A stretch of DNA of 64,000 bases from Brachynemurus nebulosus (GCA_035578155.1 JAPWDM010000003.1:17510916-17574915), one strand, 5' to 3'; counted from the first letter of the stretch, positions 41,808 to 54,566 are shown. Made by a program: numbers and translations. Notes: generated by a model from the letters alone, not told the origin.

Positions 41808-43458
41808 TATATAGATTTAAGCAATTTAATTTTTTGTATACATATTTTATAAATAAAATTTTAAAAAAAAAATATGTGCGTTTTATTTAATTATTACCCT
41901 GCATTCCCCTATTTTTTTACAGCAAAAAGTTTCTTTCGTTAACATATAAGACTATTAACAAAAATCTTATGAAATTTATTATTCTAATTGAAAAGCATAT
42001 TTCATGATACACCCTGTATACTAAAATATTTATTAAAAATACTAAATATACACCCGTTATATATACATGATATTATTTGTATGTTAATGATAGAGTAGCA
42101 AATTCAAAATGTTCTAGTCTATAAAAAATTTTGATTTTACAGACTTAAAAATTTAGTAAAACTCAATGCTGTTATCATTTTTATATTAAGCGACGTGTTT
42201 AACTTATAGTAATTTAAAACTAAAAATTGAACTTTTATTCTGTTTAAAAATGTTAAATACAATACTATTATACCCTAATATAAATATGTATCAGTATTAA
42301 AATGATATACATTGATTTTGCTGATTAAACAAATTTTTTGCAATATTTATAAATTATTTTATAATTAGATTTAATACTTATTCATAAATGGCTATACAAT
42401 TCGTTTACTAGTATTCATAAAAATTAAAATTATATACAAATTTTCTTTCTTATTCTCAATATACAGAGTGTATACATAAAATATTTTTAATATACAGAGT
42501 CTATACATATGTACATACTGAATTATTTCAGATAATTTTCGTTTGATATAGAAACAGTTTTGTGCTACAGTCAAATTCAAAAATGTTGTGCACCATAAGA
42601 AGTAATATTTTTTGTAACTTGTTAAAATATCAAGAACTTCTGTTAGTTAACTAAAAAATTGGTCACTGTAGGTTAAATGTTAAAGTATTAAAACTGATAA
42701 AAATAATTTCTTGCTTGAGGCCTACAATGGGTGATATTTTTTACTAAACAATTTTTTAACTCATTAATATTCCATGACGTCATCTTTCTTATACCAAAAC
42801 AACTCCTTATATGAGTCTTACGATCATAATTCAGCTAAAACAAACATTTAATTATTAGTTGTTTGTTTATGTTAAAACTGATAAAAATTCCTGGAATTTT
42901 CCAAGGTTAAATATACAAAAAAAAAACCCTGAGTTACAGTTGACACCCAAATTTCCGGCAGTACAGTAGCGGTCAGACATCTGGACCCTGGAGTCTGAAG
43001 TTAGTTTTGCGGTAGCGCTTGGTACAGTGCCCCCACAAAATTTAGCGGCCTCCCAATCTTAAATAAACAATTTTAAAATTATTACATGATCCAAAATTAA
43101 TATATAAATAAACAAATATAACAAAAATCCCCGCTTGTATGAATCATACTATAATTATAATTCAACAATCAGGCCATAAATTAAAAATTCGAAGAAGACT
43201 ATTTCGTATTTGAAATCCAAACAAAGAAATTGCTGAGTCATCAAAATCTTAAATAAACATTTTTTTAAAATTAAAACTTATATAAATAAACAAATTAAAA
43301 AAGTGCTGACTTTGCTGAAAACAGGCTTAAACTTGTTGAAAAGTACAGTAGACACTCGATTTACAGTACAGTAGCGGTCAGAAATCTGGACCCCGGAGTC
43401 TAATCTTAAAATCTAGCGCTTGGTACAGTGCGCCCCCGACAAAATTTATCGTTAGCGA

Positions 43459-43883
43459 CCGCACCCAATTTAAGATGACGCAGTTAAGTGAGGCCAAGAT
43501 TTGCACGTAATAAGCACAGTACGCTTCAAAAAGTGATCGGATACCTTTTTTAGTTAGGGGGGCCCGCACTTTTGACACGGTAGTGTACCAAAAATTTAAG
43601 TACAGTACGGCGTCAAAAGTTTGGAGCCACCCCCGAGTTAGGGTATTCCCCACATTTTTTGACGTGATAGTTCGTTTAAGATGACGCAATTAAGGCAAGC
43701 GTGTGTTGGGGCCAAGGTTTGCACGTACAGTACGCTTCAAAAAGTGATAGGATACCTTTTTGGTCAGGGGGGCCCGCACTTTTGACACGGCAGTGTACTA
43801 AAAATTTAAGTACAGTACGGCGTCAAAAGTTTGGAGCCACCCCCGAGTTAGGGTAACCCCACATTTTTGACGCGGTAGTGTAC
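43459..43883. repeat. 210-bp tandem repeat in the right TIR
   Basis: Inverted copy of 33356-33780, with GGGGCCCGCACTTTTGACAC and AGTACGGCGTCAAAAGTTTGG twice each. Confidence 0.8.
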
Positions 43884-44303
43884 CCCATCTATCAAATTGT
43901 AACCTAAAATTCAGTCTGCGCATGCGTCGTGTACTTAAATTCAGTCTGCGCATGCGTTAGGTTTGGCTGGTAATGGGTTAACACAAAACTAAATTGTGAC
44001 GAAAATAGTGATGATGCATAATGGGTTAACTTGAATTTATTTTGTCGAAGTGATGACTCATGTCTTTGGAGTTTCAAGGCCAACAGTATGAGCGAGTGTT
44101 GGGGTCAAATGTCAACAACAAATTTTAAATACATGTACTCTGTACGTGCCGGGTCAAAGGTCAAGGTTTGCACATCGATACATTTTGATGACTCATCAGT
44201 TGGGAATGTGTAGTACCGTAAAGTCACACGATTTCAATCATTGGCAAAAGGGTTCAAGTTGCTTAGTTTTGCGGTGTCACAGAACTGTCCTAGCCATTCT
44301 ACT

Positions 44304-44309
44304 GAGTTG
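44304..44309. repeat. Right 6-bp TSD of the Polinton-type element
   Basis: GAGTTG, identical to 32930-32935. Confidence 0.85.
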
Positions 44310-44990
44310 TATTATGAAATTCGCTTCATTTGTACAGAATTTCTAGCGTTAAGTTCCTAGCCTTAATTCTTTTAATACCTACCCTAAAAGATATTTACAA
44401 AGTATCTAAAAATTATGCTTACACACTGTTTTAATTACTCTATATAATTATGTATGTATAAACATTTTTAATAAATTACACAATTTGTCAGTATTAACGG
44501 TTAAATTTCCTTGGTCCGTATAAACATTCTGATGTAAGCTTACTTAATCCCTTCGGTGAAGATTCCTTTCTATATACTGGTACTAGTTGGTAAATGTGTG
44601 TGAATAAGAAACATTGCATAGTTTCGTCCTAATTAAAATTATCAATAATAATTACAGGACCTTGACCAGGCTCTGTTCTATGTTACACTACATATATGCA
44701 CTGTCAATTATTATTACATATTGTTGTATAAACGAAATAGTTTGTTTATGCTAATGTAGTACATACATTATATATTATTTAGATACTGTAATGGGGAAAG
44801 AAATTGAAAGAACGAAAGTAGGTAGTCGAAATTTTGATCTATTTTCTTCCTTTCTTAAAATTTATATTTAATACCAAATTAAAAGAGCCACTCTAAAATA
44901 AGAACCAGTTTACTAATAAGATAAGATACGTATTCTTCTACCAGTTGAGATTAGATAGTAGTCCAATAGCACTAATTTTAAGCCCTATCT
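44310..44990. other. AT-rich non-coding stretch
   Basis: TTCTAGCG occurs here (about 44339) and just left of the Polinton-type element (about 32923), probably by chance. No gene. Confidence 0.35.
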
Positions 44991-45655
44991 CACTAAACAT
45001 TAATTTTAGCATAGATATAAAAAATTTTTAAAAAGAGATTCTTGTAGGGATTACCGAGGAGAACATTTGTGCAAAATGTGAACTCCCGGAAATGTTTTTT
45101 TATATTGTTTAAACAATATTGAAAATTCATAAATAGCGTTTTTTGACCTTTCACAGCTTACGTAGCGAAAACGGTGATAGATACATTAAAAAGTGTTAAG
45201 GCCTTTTTTGTAGAGAATCGAATTCTCTACAAAAAAGTCAGCGAGAGCACCTGTCTGTCTTGTACAGGTGAAAAGATACAGCGCTCCAAACGTGCACTCA
45301 AAAATCCACTTTTTCTAGCGTTCCGGCTGGGTGTGCCGTCCGGAACCTTACCGTTTTGAGTGCGCTTTTGGAGCGCTGTATTTTTTCACCTGTGTAAGAT
45401 AGACAATTGCTTTCGCGAACTTTTTTGTAGAGAACTTTTCTCTATTTGTTAAGACTTTTCTCTACAAGAAAGGTCTTAACACTTTTTAATGTATCTATCA
45501 CCGTTTTCGCTACGTAAGCGGTGAAAGGTAAAAAAAACGCTATTCATGATATAAAAAAACATTTCCGGGAGTTAACATTTTGCACAAATGTTCTCCTCGG
45601 CAATCTCTACAAGAATCTCTTTTTAAAAAGTTTTTGTCTATTCTAAAATTAATGT
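44991..45655. mobile_element. Foldback element
   Basis: Arms: ACATTAATTTTAGCATAGA near 44997 against TCTATTCTAAAATTAATGT ending near 45655; AAAAAGAGATTCTTGTAG against CTACAAGAATCTCTTTTTA; AACGGTGATAGATACATTAA against TTAATGTATCTATCACCGTT. The centre (CAGCGCTCCAAACGTGCACT and its inverse) is GC-rich. A 61-codon ORF at its centre is an artefact. Confidence 0.8.
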
Positions 45656-47654
45656 ATAGATAAAATTTAGTGCTATTAGACTATATAGATTAAAATTTCG
45701 TTAAATGTAGTCTTGCTTTTATCCTCTGTAGTCACATGCATGAATATTATATTGTACATTAAGGTGATCTCTATTTTGAAATTTTTAATTTTGATAACAA
45801 ATGTTCCTTTAAAAATATGATAATTATTTTTTTATTCAAAAACCCAATTGAATTTCAAGAAATTATATAAAACTACAAAGAATGTTGCGAATTGAATGAA
45901 GTTCTCAGACACATATAACTTTTCATGACAAGCTAAACGGTGTATACCGGAAAGCAGTACTTTTCTTTTAGTGTGAAGCTATTAGTATTGCAGTTTCTGC
46001 ACAATTTTTATTCTTTATTAAAATAAAATTTGAAAAAAAAGGGTGGGTGTATATCTTTTGCCAACACATTCTTAATTAGTGTCACACAAAATTACAAAAA
46101 ATTTAAACGTAAACGAAAGAAGGAACCACAAACAAAAGTCTTTTTTATAGGTATTCGTGCTCATATATATTGTACAAACATATAATAATTCACCTTCTGC
46201 ATTCGTGTAATAATTGTTTTGCCTTTTACTGTACATATATTACTGTATAACTTACTGATTGTGTTAAATTGAATTAAACTGGTACGAAATGATCCTGCTA
46301 TTTAAGGTTATGTATACTGATATAATTTATAGATATTTGATTCATATTTAAGTTATACTATACGCTATTATTAATTAATTTAATTTGTTTATTATAACAA
46401 AAAAAAATATGTACGTGTATGTGCGTAAGACCACACGATTGAAGCGAAAACCTCAATGGCGATCTCGTAACCGATTCGAAGTAACTTAAATATATTCTAT
46501 GGATAGGAGTTTACTGAACGGGTCGCGGTTATAGAAGAATGTGCGAAACCAATAACATAAATGCGTAAACCAAATAATAGTAAATTATTTTCAAACTGAG
46601 TTCAAAATTAAATACTATCAGGTTAAAACTAGAATCGATAAGTAGAATTGTCTATTTACCATAAAATAATATATATCAGAATGTTGGCTTTACAATAATA
46701 CAAAAATTTATATTTGATATTAATTAAATAGGTACACGTTAGATATGAATTCAATTGTTTTAATTTTAAAATTTATTTTGGTTTGTATAGATTTGTTAAA
46801 TTTTAGTAGTATGACAAAGACCAAAAATTAGTTGATAGGTAATAATTATGAAAATAAAGTGAAGTTATTTGTATTTAATTTTTACGAATAATTACTCACG
46901 AAGATGAAATTGCGACACGAGCCGAATTTACGAGGCGATTGTGGTAATTCATCTGAGTGAGTAATAGTCATTGCAAGCGAGTAGAATACTATACTTTTCT
47001 ATGACTTTTTCCCTTTTTGATTTAAATAAATTTCAATATAAATTTTTAATTAAAAGAATAAAATTTTTAATCTATTTCTAATTTCATTATAGATTAGAAA
47101 TAAATTATAGATTGCTTTCTTTACTTACACGTTACTACGCAACATATATGGAATTAAAACTTGATAGATAATATATTATTCACAAAACAATCGTAAGCCC
47201 ATTAAATAATGGTTAATACGGTGATTTCATTGGTCGAAAGGCTTTAAGTAATGATCATTCCTCCACACCTATGAATAATACCTAACTTTCTTGACAATTC
47301 ACGGATATGTAATGAGTATGATCTGCAGCAGGAGTAGAAGAAATAATAATAAGCAATGGCAAACTAACGACTAGCGTTTGTTTCACTTTACAACCATTGC
47401 AAATTTTCTTATAGTAAAAACATTACCGTTTTCATTATCAACCATTGTAAATTTAATTACACTCTCACGCAGAGTTACCCCCGCTGTAGAAGTTCTCACT
47501 TCAAAAAGTGACAGAAATTTTTTTAAACTAAAAAATAGCTGAATGTAGGTACTACATGACGAAACAGGAACAAATTTTGGTATTGTCTTTGTTTTAAATA
47601 TTTGTAAACTTATTTTTCGTATCGAGCCACGGAACTGTATAATCTCTGTGCGAG
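45656..47654. other. AT-rich stretch without a gene
   Basis: A small inverted pair, AATTACTCAC (46889) and GTGAGTAAT (about 46962), encloses a less AT-rich segment that could be a tiny MITE. Otherwise nothing. Confidence 0.35.
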
Positions 47655-47958
47655 ACAGACATTTTTGGAGACCACCACTTTATGAATAAATAAAATTACT
47701 TCCGGTAAACCCGTCATTTAATAATGTAGAAATTAGCGATCTATCTCTGATTGGTAAAAACTTGCTCGCATTACGTATAAATTCTACGAAAATTATTTTC
47801 GCGCTATTAAACAATTGTTTTGGATAAGTGATTAAGATACTAATTAACAAAAAAGTTTCAAAAAGTTACGGAATGTGCCAAAAATTGCCAAAATTCCCAA
47901 ATATTGACGCGGATCAGTAAAAATAGCTAATTGAAGTGAATGACGAACTACTTGAGGG

Positions 47959-48390
47959 TAGTGATGAGCAAATGGAAGACCAAGACCAAGACTTGGCAGT
48001 CTTGATCTTGGTCTTGTTCTTGTATTAAGAATCTTGGTCTTGGTCTCGCTAAAGCAGTTTGAGTCTTGGTCTTGGTCTTGGTATTGCTAAAAAATCTCGC
48101 ACTTTCTTGCATTCTTAGCGAATTTTTTCCTTCTAAAATCAAAATTTTCTCTGTTAACGGTATTAATTATACTTTCAAACTATTTAAATAGTCTATCAAG
48201 AGTCTTGTTTTTTTTTGCTTTTGTCTTGATCTTGCTCACTTGAGTCTTGGTATTGGTCTTGCAGCCATACTTATAACCTTGGTCTTGGTCTTGCTATTGA
48301 TATTCATAGTCTTGGTCTTGGTCTTGGTTTTGCAAAAAATGCAAGACCAAGACAAGACTGCAAGACCAAGACTAATTTTGCTTATCACTA
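47959..48390. mobile_element. hAT-type MITE with a TCTTGG minisatellite
   Basis: TAGTGATGAGCAAA at the left and TTTTGCTTATCACTA at the right, flanked by perfect 8-bp duplications CTTGAGGG (47951-47958 and 48391-48398). Most of the interior is (GTCTTG)n/(CAAGAC)n repeats in both orientations, with a unique centre near 48095-48195. Confidence 0.85.
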
Positions 48391-48702
48391 CTTGAGGGGT
48401 ATAAAAGCAAAGTCTGCAATCTCCACTTTTTAGCGAAAATGAGTTAATGGTATCATACGCAAGAACATAGACTAATATACATATGCAAATATTAAATTCA
48501 TGACAAATGCCTCAAACTCCAATAGGAAAATTCATTTAAATATCACGGTTCAAAGCAATCTCAGCATTTTCCACGCAGATGTTTAAAGCAGACTTAGCAA
48601 TCTCCATTTTTACTGTTTTATTTAAAGTATTTGTTACCTTTTCAAATATAAGACAACAAACACTTTATAAAGTACTTTTGTCTTTGGAGTCATTCACACC
48701 TT

Positions 48703-49007
48703 CATGTCTAAAAACATAGAATTGATTTTTCCTGTGGCCGAACATTTTTTCATTCTCCCTGATAGAGCTTTCGAGAATATTGAAAAAAAAAATTAGACGT
48801 TACGAAACAATAGTTTTCCCTGCTGATTACGTAAAAATTATAAAAAATCATGCCAGTGTAGTAAAACTTGGATCCGAATGCGAAGTTTTCGACTGGAAAA
48901 AAGTATCAGATGCTATTATGGTAATTGGCATTTTCAGTTTCAACCGGCGAAACTTGTACTTTTGTATAAAAATAAAGTATGTTAAAATACTTTATTTTGA
49001 TTCTTGA
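48703..49007 (+). pseudogene. Fragment of an insect transposon protein
   Basis: From ATG 48703 the frame reads MSKNIELIFPVAEHFFILPD, then RAFENIEKK, and then stops. A one-base length change in the ten-A run at 48783-48792 shifts it; the next frame continues IRRYETIVFPADYVKII, then KLGSECEVFDWKK. Near 48917 a second shift restores GNWHFQFQPAK in yet another phase. The order (PDRxFxxIEK, then a Y/P-rich linker, EVxDWKK, GxWHFQF) is one that I recognise from uncharacterised insect transposon-derived proteins, but I cannot name the superfamily. At least two frameshifts make it a pseudogene. Only the C-terminal portion is present. Confidence 0.5.
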
Positions 49008-49575
49008 CTGTGATTAACCTATATTCTGAATCAATAATACAAGGAAATCCAGAAAAAAATCTACTAATAATACTAACAAAGAATTTGCAAAGAAAAATAC
49101 TGCTGAAAAACAGCACTATATATACTTAAAAATGCATTACTTACGAAATATAAAAAAATTTCTTATTTGGTCTCTGTTCCCACAACCCTAGCTTTCATTG
49201 AGAAAGTTTTTCGATGGTGAAAGTGAAGTGGCGAGCAGACAGAAATAGATCCTCCATAAATTGAACAGAAAATGAATTATTTATTTATTTAAATCTAAAC
49301 TTAGATTGTAAACCTAGCTATGAAACGTTCATATAGATAACCACTAGATAACCAATGATTGTTAGCCTGTGATGAAAGGATCAAAATTTAAAAAAGATGA
49401 TTACCCGAACTATGGTGCAGGTAGAGATTGCAGACTTTGCTTTTATACCCTTCACTTATATTAACTAAAAGTTATCTAAATTGGCTTGGACTACATTCTA
49501 ATTTCCAAAGTGAAGTTATGTTGTGAACCTCCTTATGTGTTCATAAAGTGGACGTCTCAGAAATCTCCAAAAGCC

Positions 49576-49811
49576 GCTACTAATGAAGCGTTGTTATATT
49601 AACGAAAAAACATACATTCATTTGTATAAAATATATTTATTTTCTCGTATGATAATTAAAATTCAAAACTTTTCTAATTTATTTTTTGAGTTCATCCCAT
49701 ATTACGTTTCATTTCATTAATTACTCTAATAATGCGTATTTTAGCTATACTTATATATTCGTAGTATTTAAATTAATATTTCAACAAAAAAATCTACATA
49801 CATAATACCTA

Positions 49812-49812
<1 letters not shown>
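49576..49812. other. AT-rich spacer
   Basis: Nothing recognised. Confidence 0.3.

Positions 49813-49894
<82 letters not shown>
49813..49894. repeat. (AT)n microsatellite
   Basis: About 40 uninterrupted TA units. The Ile/Tyr repeat frame over it is an artefact. Confidence 0.97.
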
Positions 49895-49895
<1 letters not shown>

Positions 49896-50984
49896 GTCGC
49901 TCGTTAATAGTAAAAGCACCGATTAAGGTAGTCACCGTGTGACATGCTAGTAGAAAAAATTGCAAACCAAACTTACTTTATGTCATTATAGATGTTGATA
50001 CGTACCTACTACTTTTCATACGAATATGTATGCATACTTTCAAACATAGCCTGTGTATACACACTTATACCATTAAAATTTTTTATAATAAATACTTTGG
50101 CATAATCGTGATTTACCCAACAAACATATTATGTTTCTATTTCTATTTCTAATTTTCAATACATGATGGTATTCTGTGTGACATCTGTGAATACTATTTG
50201 CAAGTAAATACCAAGAAACCAGTTATTTAAGTACTATACGTTTAAATAACGTTTTTACATTTAAATAATTTTATTTGTAATAATAATCAATTTATTATTT
50301 ATAATCTTAATTGAGTTAAGTACAAATTAACGGTGTTTAATATTTTTTAATAATATCTTTTTTAAAAGATAATATAAAAAAAAAACGCCGTGAGCAGCGG
50401 GGTCCCATCACGGTAGTCGAATTTTCCCCTTCATCTTCGGTATTGAATGTCTACAAGCGAAATGTGATTGAAAGTCTACAACCGAATTGTCATTTTGTTG
50501 GTTTCAAAACTGGTGATGAGTGTTCGGCTGATCGAGGCTTTAAAAAAAGGTTTTAAGTATTTAAGGGCTGTATCTCAGTAAATTTCAATTTTGTGCCGAA
50601 AACAGGTAGCAGAAAAAAAGCCAACACAATTCGTACGAGGACATTCCTGCCCATGTTTATCCGCTAATTGCCTTTATGTTTTAGTTTTAAAAATTAAAAA
50701 AGGACCTTAAATAGTAAACTGGAAGGCCTTTATAAAGATATATTTTCTTTCCAAAAAAATCCAAAATTTCTATTTTATAAATACTAAAAATCCAAAATTC
50801 CTAATTTATAAATAAACAGTGACTTTAATAACATTTTTAAATTACCTAATATGTATGTATTTCATTTGTCATAAAAGTAAGTTCACTTTTTTTTAAATTT
50901 TTTAAAATTACTATTCGCCTACTTGTATTTAGAATAAACATAATGCTTTTAAAACACATTTAACAATAGCATTCAATTCCGATG
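49895..50984. other. AT-rich stretch without a gene
   Basis: A patch at 50385-50480 (AACGCCGTGAGCAGCGGGG...) is less AT-rich, but no reading frame or repeat end was recognised. Confidence 0.3.
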
Positions 50985-51850
50985 TAAAAATGGGAGAAGT
51001 GGGGGGAAAAGTGATGTGGACTCCCTACAAGGTACTAGCTGGATACTAACTGAATACACGTACAAAATTTCAGCCCTCTAGGTTTCCTTATGGAGTCTCT
51101 AGACGTGTTAGAAAACAAGCAAAAAAATTAAGGAAATATTGGCGTAAAATTAGTGGGGGTAAGGGTTAAAAGTTGAAACCTCCAAAAAACAGTGTCTGGC
51201 TATTAGCTTAACCTGTACACCATATTTCAGCCCTCTAGGTTTATTTGGGGAGATTTTGACCCGAACGAAACTGTTAAAAAACAAGAAAAATTATGTTCTT
51301 TTGGGTATAAAAATGGTGGGGGTAGGGGTTAAAAGTCGAGACCCCCAAAAGGCACCCCCTTGATACTAACTCAATCCGAATACAAAATTTCAGCCCTCTA
51401 GGTTTATTCGGGTGACCTGTGCGAGTGGTACAAACTTCGAAAACGTCGAAAATGCATGAAATTGTAGCTTAAAAATGAGGGGGGTGGGGGTAAAATATTA
51501 AAACCTCCAAAAAGCACAACCTAGGTACGAACTTTATCAACACACCAAATTTCAACCCTCTACGTTAATTCTGGGGGGCTGGGGGCGTGTTAGATCCAGC
51601 GAAAATCGTTTTCCCCCCCTCTCCTCCCACCATATCATCCTAGGAAGCTGAATTTTGGATATGTTGTAGATAATTGACCGAAACATTATTTAAAACCGGT
51701 TTGGGAAAGTTTTATTGCTTTTCCGCCCCCCAGCACCCCCGTAAAGGTCGGGTCAGAAAAAAAATTTGCCCAAAATTTGACCCCACTTTGATAGTATGAG
51801 GTGCCTCGAAAATGAGCCCCATTTACCAAATTTCATCCCTTAACTTCCAT
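50985..51850. repeat. Degenerate tandem repeat, period about 161 bp
   Basis: Five diverged units anchored by TTTCAGCCCTCTAGGTTT-type blocks at about 51068, 51226, 51388, 51550 and a weaker one near 51821. Each unit also has GTGGGGGTAGGGGTTAAAAGT and GAAACCTCCAAAAAGC. It is G/C-richer than its flanks and non-coding. Confidence 0.7.
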
Positions 51851-51882
51851 AAGGGGGCCCTACACAAATTAAAAGGTGGCGG

Positions 51883-51883
<1 letters not shown>

Positions 51884-51974
<91 letters not shown>
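51884..51974. repeat. (AT)n microsatellite
   Basis: About 45 AT units directly after the 161-bp repeat array. Confidence 0.97.
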
Positions 51975-51978
<4 letters not shown>

Positions 51979-53577
51979 CATTTTTTTTCTACATATTCGT
52001 GTTCTACGGGTCCGAAAACGGATAGCGCCCCTACTCTCGCCTCTCGCAGCTCTTATCGTATAGACTGTATAAGTCTAATTTTTCGGAGAAAATTCGACTA
52101 AAAATTATTTGTTAATGCAGTGATTTGTAATCGAAATTTTGAAATTCGTGCTGTTGTATACGAGCTGTAGTGTCATACAGCGTTGTCAAACTGTTTTGGT
52201 TCAATTGCTTGAAACTGGTGTCGATGTTAAATTCTTATTAAAATACTATAATTTCTCTGATGATACAAAATAAGGGTACGTAGTCAGAATTTTCAGATTT
52301 AATACATGGAGTAGATACAAACTTTAACTCTAATTACAAGAACAATCAGATACAGTATTCTTCTTTATACTATTAAAATTTGAAACTATTCTGTCGAAAA
52401 GTTGAATGTCGCGGTAACTACCTTAATAGCAGAGGAGTTAGAATACAATATAATACCGAGCAAAAATATTGATAGTATTTACATAAAACCATGTAGAAGT
52501 ACTAGCAGGAGCGGATCTAATTTTCGAATTAAAAAAGAATCACATTTTCATAAGGGTTTCATAATGCTTTTTTGGCATCTTTACTAAATCAGCATTAACA
52601 AGTAAGCGAAAACCGATAAAATTAATTGAATTATACTAATTAAAATTTATTTAGTTAGCAAATTTTCCTATGAAAAAATGTGTGTCAGGACCACCGTGAT
52701 CTCTGCCGTACCTGAATTTGATTCTTTCTGCCTAATTTTGACAAAAATGAAAACACCAATTTCGAAAACCGGTACCTTGGTTTTGAAGCCACTGAAAAAT
52801 TTTGATACAATGACGTAACAGAATTAAAAAAATATTAATTTTTCTCAAATAAAGCGTTGTGGAAGTGATTTGAATTAGGATGATTGGTTGAATCCGGGCA
52901 ATTTTTATATAAACTTTTTAGTTTTGCTATCAAACTGATTGACATATTTTTAAAAATAGAAATTTTTTCGAATCACTTCACATGTTTAATTTTGGTAAAA
53001 ATGAACAGGACGTCTTGCAAAACCTCTAACTCATTTCTAATTTCATTATTCTCTCATGTTACTTATTTATGCGTTTTATGGAATTTTTGTAAATTTGATG
53101 ATTGGTGAATTAAAAATTTTTTCTCCACAAACTAAGTTTTATGGAAGTGATTTTAATTAGGGTAACTAGTTGAAATAAAGTAGTATGTGCATGAACTTTT
53201 CATTTTTACAATCAAAAGGATGAAATTCTCTCTAAAACTAGGAGCTATTCTTATACCTTCCTGTATATACCTACCTATTCTATAGAAATTTTGTATAGGT
53301 TTAATCTCCGTTCTAATTTTATAATTTTGTCATTTTATTTACGATTTTCAAAATATTGAAAAAGTTTAATAAACTTGATGACATTAAAGAAAAAAGAACT
53401 ATAAAATTTATCTCCGTTTAGAGGGGGCAATGTTATGACTCCAATAACCACAGCCCTGAATCCGCGCTTGTATTGTACAGGTAGTCATAAGCCGTAAAAG
53501 ATGGCAAAATTTAATAAAATGAAAGTTAAATAAATTATAATATAGAACGAATTATAAAAAAAAATATTTTATTATTA
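51975..53577. other. AT-rich stretch with a faint direct repeat
   Basis: GTGGAAGTGATTTGAATTAGG near 52859 resembles ATGGAAGTGATTTTAATTAGG near 53141, suggesting a 280-bp degenerate repeat. No gene. Confidence 0.35.
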
Positions 53578-53689
53578 CTGGCATTCCCCGAAGAACACGG
53601 TACTCGAAGAACACGGGTCTCAAAGAACACGGGTACCCTTCCCCCGAATTACACGGTTTCAAACAACACGATTTTTAAGTACATATTAT

Positions 53690-54444
53690 ATATTTGATAT
53701 AAAGTTACATCAATCCTCAATGTACACGAATCAAGAAAAAAGATATTTTTTGCGCGCCAAGAATATTAAAAATTTGCTTTAAAGTAAGCGAAAACAGTCT
53801 AAACGAACAGAAAAATAACTTCTTTCTATATCCCAATCAAATCTTGATTTGTACCATCCCCGCATACGTCCCGTAAAGTCGGTTGGAGAATAGACTTTAT
53901 ATAATATGTCTTTAAAGAAATTAGTTTATCTAAATTATAAGCGCCGCCCACAATAGATTTGAAAAGGCTTTTGTGTGATAAAATCTTAACTTGAGAGAAT
54001 ATGTCCGATCAGCTTTTCATATTTTTTACTATTTCTGTTCTTAAATATCAGTATCTAACACTAATAAAACATTCTGTTTTTATGTACAAAAGTATGAGGA
54101 TTTCTTCACACACTACATATTTTTAGGTGGGCCCTTTTTAGACAGAAAGGAAACATAGATTTTGAATATGAAGCCTATCTGTCATTCTTGTTTATCTTTC
54201 AAATTTACATATTTATTTTTAAAATTTAATTTGTACAAGGAAAAGTGCACGGATTGTCAACATTATTAGTCTGTATTTAATATCAAGTAGAGTGGTGTCA
54301 ATAATATTTTGAATTTGGTAGTCATAGATGAAAATGTTTTACCATACATTTGACGATTTTTAATCTTGTATAATTATCGAACTTATTACTTAACTATTTT
54401 AATGTAAAAATTGTTTGTTTCGGCATTGCTGACATCAAATACGA
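53690..54444. other. AT-rich non-coding stretch
   Basis: No gene or element boundary seen. Confidence 0.3.
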
Positions 54445-54566
54445 GTCTAATGGCGATTGTTAATGCTTAATTACATTATTATAGTCATATAATATTCTAA
54501 TATTCGTCTAATGGCGATTGTTAATGCTTAATTACATTATTCTAGTCATATAATATTCTAATATTC
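54445..54566. repeat. 61-bp direct tandem repeat, two copies
   Basis: GTCTAATGGCGATTGTTAAT begins at 54445 and 54506. The copies differ at one base (ATTATAGTC against ATTCTAGTC). Confidence 0.9.

Larger units (their letters stand above)
32936..44303. mobile_element. Polinton/Maverick-type element without core genes
   Basis: An 11,368-bp element. Ends AGTAGAATGGC and GCCATTCTACT match the AG...CT rule of Polintons and are flanked by a perfect 6-bp duplication. The TIRs are about 4.1 kb, much longer than the usual few hundred bases, and enclose 3.1 kb of unique DNA. Six kinds of small gene are visible: zinc-finger, possible OB-fold, Cys-rich (two copies) in the centre; 58-residue basic and 161-residue proteins in each arm. 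None of the standard Polinton genes (protein-primed DNA polymerase B, retroviral-type integrase, protease, ATPase, capsids) could be found. It is probably moved by proteins of another element, or is a reduced lineage. Confidence 0.8.
40202..44303. repeat. Right terminal inverted repeat, 4.1 kb
   Basis: Inverted copy of 32936-37082, beginning at ATTAATTTA and ending CATTCTACT. It has one copy of the 92-bp segment that is doubled in the left arm and a longer CCA tract. Confidence 0.95.
47655..49575. mobile_element. Decayed DNA transposon hit by a hAT MITE
   Basis: Inverted outer segments: TTTTTGGAGAC...CCACTTTATGAA (about 47662-47685) against TTCATAAAGTGGACGTCTC...CTCCAAAAG (about 49538-49572). 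Subterminal GTATAAAAGCAAAGTCTGCA (48399) pairs with TGCAGACTTTGCTTTTATAC (about 49429). A broken protein gene lies between. The class is not determined. Confidence 0.5.

Noticed and set aside
44339..44346. TTCTAGCG shared by both flanks of the Polinton-type element, as an alternative 8-bp target duplication
   Set aside because: It does not abut the inverted ends on the right. GAGTTG abuts both ends exactly and has the expected length.
49768..49965. Ile/Tyr repeat ORF
   Set aside because: Translation of the (AT)n microsatellite; the same applies to 51812-52063.
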